From positions 1-6,425 of the forward strand of contig CAMDPB010000068.1 of the NCBI GenBank assembly GCA_945903885.1: 6,425 nt of DNA, in the 5' to 3' direction. Origin of the DNA: Candidatus Finniella inopinata (lineage in GTDB: Bacteria > Pseudomonadota > Alphaproteobacteria > Paracaedibacterales > CAITNM01). The translations under genes and the position numbers were made by a program. The notes beneath the pieces are model-generated. The model was not told the origin of the DNA. It searched no databases and saw only the letters and a program-made list of their open reading frames with translations. This document shows positions 6,250 to 6,425 of this stretch, piece after piece; the first letter of the stretch is position 1; each line of letters starts with the position of its first letter.

Positions 6250-6425
6250 GACTCTTGAAGCATGGCTATTTGTTTTCTTAAGGTTGTCTAGTGCCAATGA
6301 AGCAAAGGAACCTATGCCTACAGAAGGATTTATCATTCAAATATACTGAAATATCTGCGGGCATTGATGAGCGAGAGTCGCTTCCTGAATTGGCCATCTC
6401 TTTGGGCTAATATCTTGTTTTTTAG
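6250..6425. other. Right-edge sequence without a supported gene
   Basis: No gene is supported here. On the minus strand a frame is open from the edge to TGA at 6333-6335 (30 residues, including FRKRLSLINARRYFSIFE). It could be the C-terminus of a gene to the right, but I do not recognise it. On the plus strand a 37-codon frame (6297-6410, starting MKQRNLCLQK) has no visible ribosome site. Both are short enough to be chance. Confidence 0.25.

Noticed and set aside
6116..6349. Plus-strand open frame of 77 codons at the right end
   Set aside because: It begins inside the signal-peptide region of the TPR gene on the opposite strand, crosses its AT-rich promoter area, and has no recognisable motif or ribosome site.

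Overview
This window looks like chromosomal DNA of an alphaproteobacterium. Every confident gene lies on the minus strand. The DnaE N-terminus (HLRVHSAYS, then AITDSNNLFGALE) follows the alphaproteobacterial pattern, the MarR-type regulator belongs to the LdtR-like group (DIN-VQ...RGYYLGSNVSYNLRK) known from that class, and the citrate synthase is the type II form. The DNA is AT-rich, with very AT-rich gaps and no clear Shine-Dalgarno site before any of the five starts. This suggests a reduced or host-associated lineage (Holosporales-like is my guess), but the window alone cannot prove it.

Layout in transcription order (right to left). 6184-6425 is mostly non-coding upstream sequence, with an unresolved open frame running off the right edge. 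5440-6183 encodes an exported TPR-repeat protein whose 3' part is broken or frameshifted at a run of seven A's. An out-of-frame continuation reaches 5331. 5143-5218 is tRNA-Glu(UUC) with an encoded CCA and a strong sigma70-type promoter. 3198-5072 is a glutamine-hydrolysing asparagine synthase, 1863-3140 is citrate synthase (gltA), 1208-1660 is the LdtR-like MarR regulator, and 1-1124 is the 5' part of dnaE, cut by the left edge.

Functionally this is mostly housekeeping: replication (DnaE), the entry step of the TCA cycle (GltA), aspartate-to-asparagine amidation (AsnB) and a glutamate tRNA. The regulator may link to cell-envelope control, as LdtR does elsewhere, but no L,D-transpeptidase gene is visible here. 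No mobile element, CRISPR array or clearly new defence or metabolic system is visible. The least ordinary part is the TPR gene. It has near-identical internal DNA repeats, an unfamiliar repeated C-terminal module (DRKNDSVL...TPF...EDVW) and a homopolymer frameshift. The 97-nt offset between two module copies (one base more than 32 codons) supports the frameshift.
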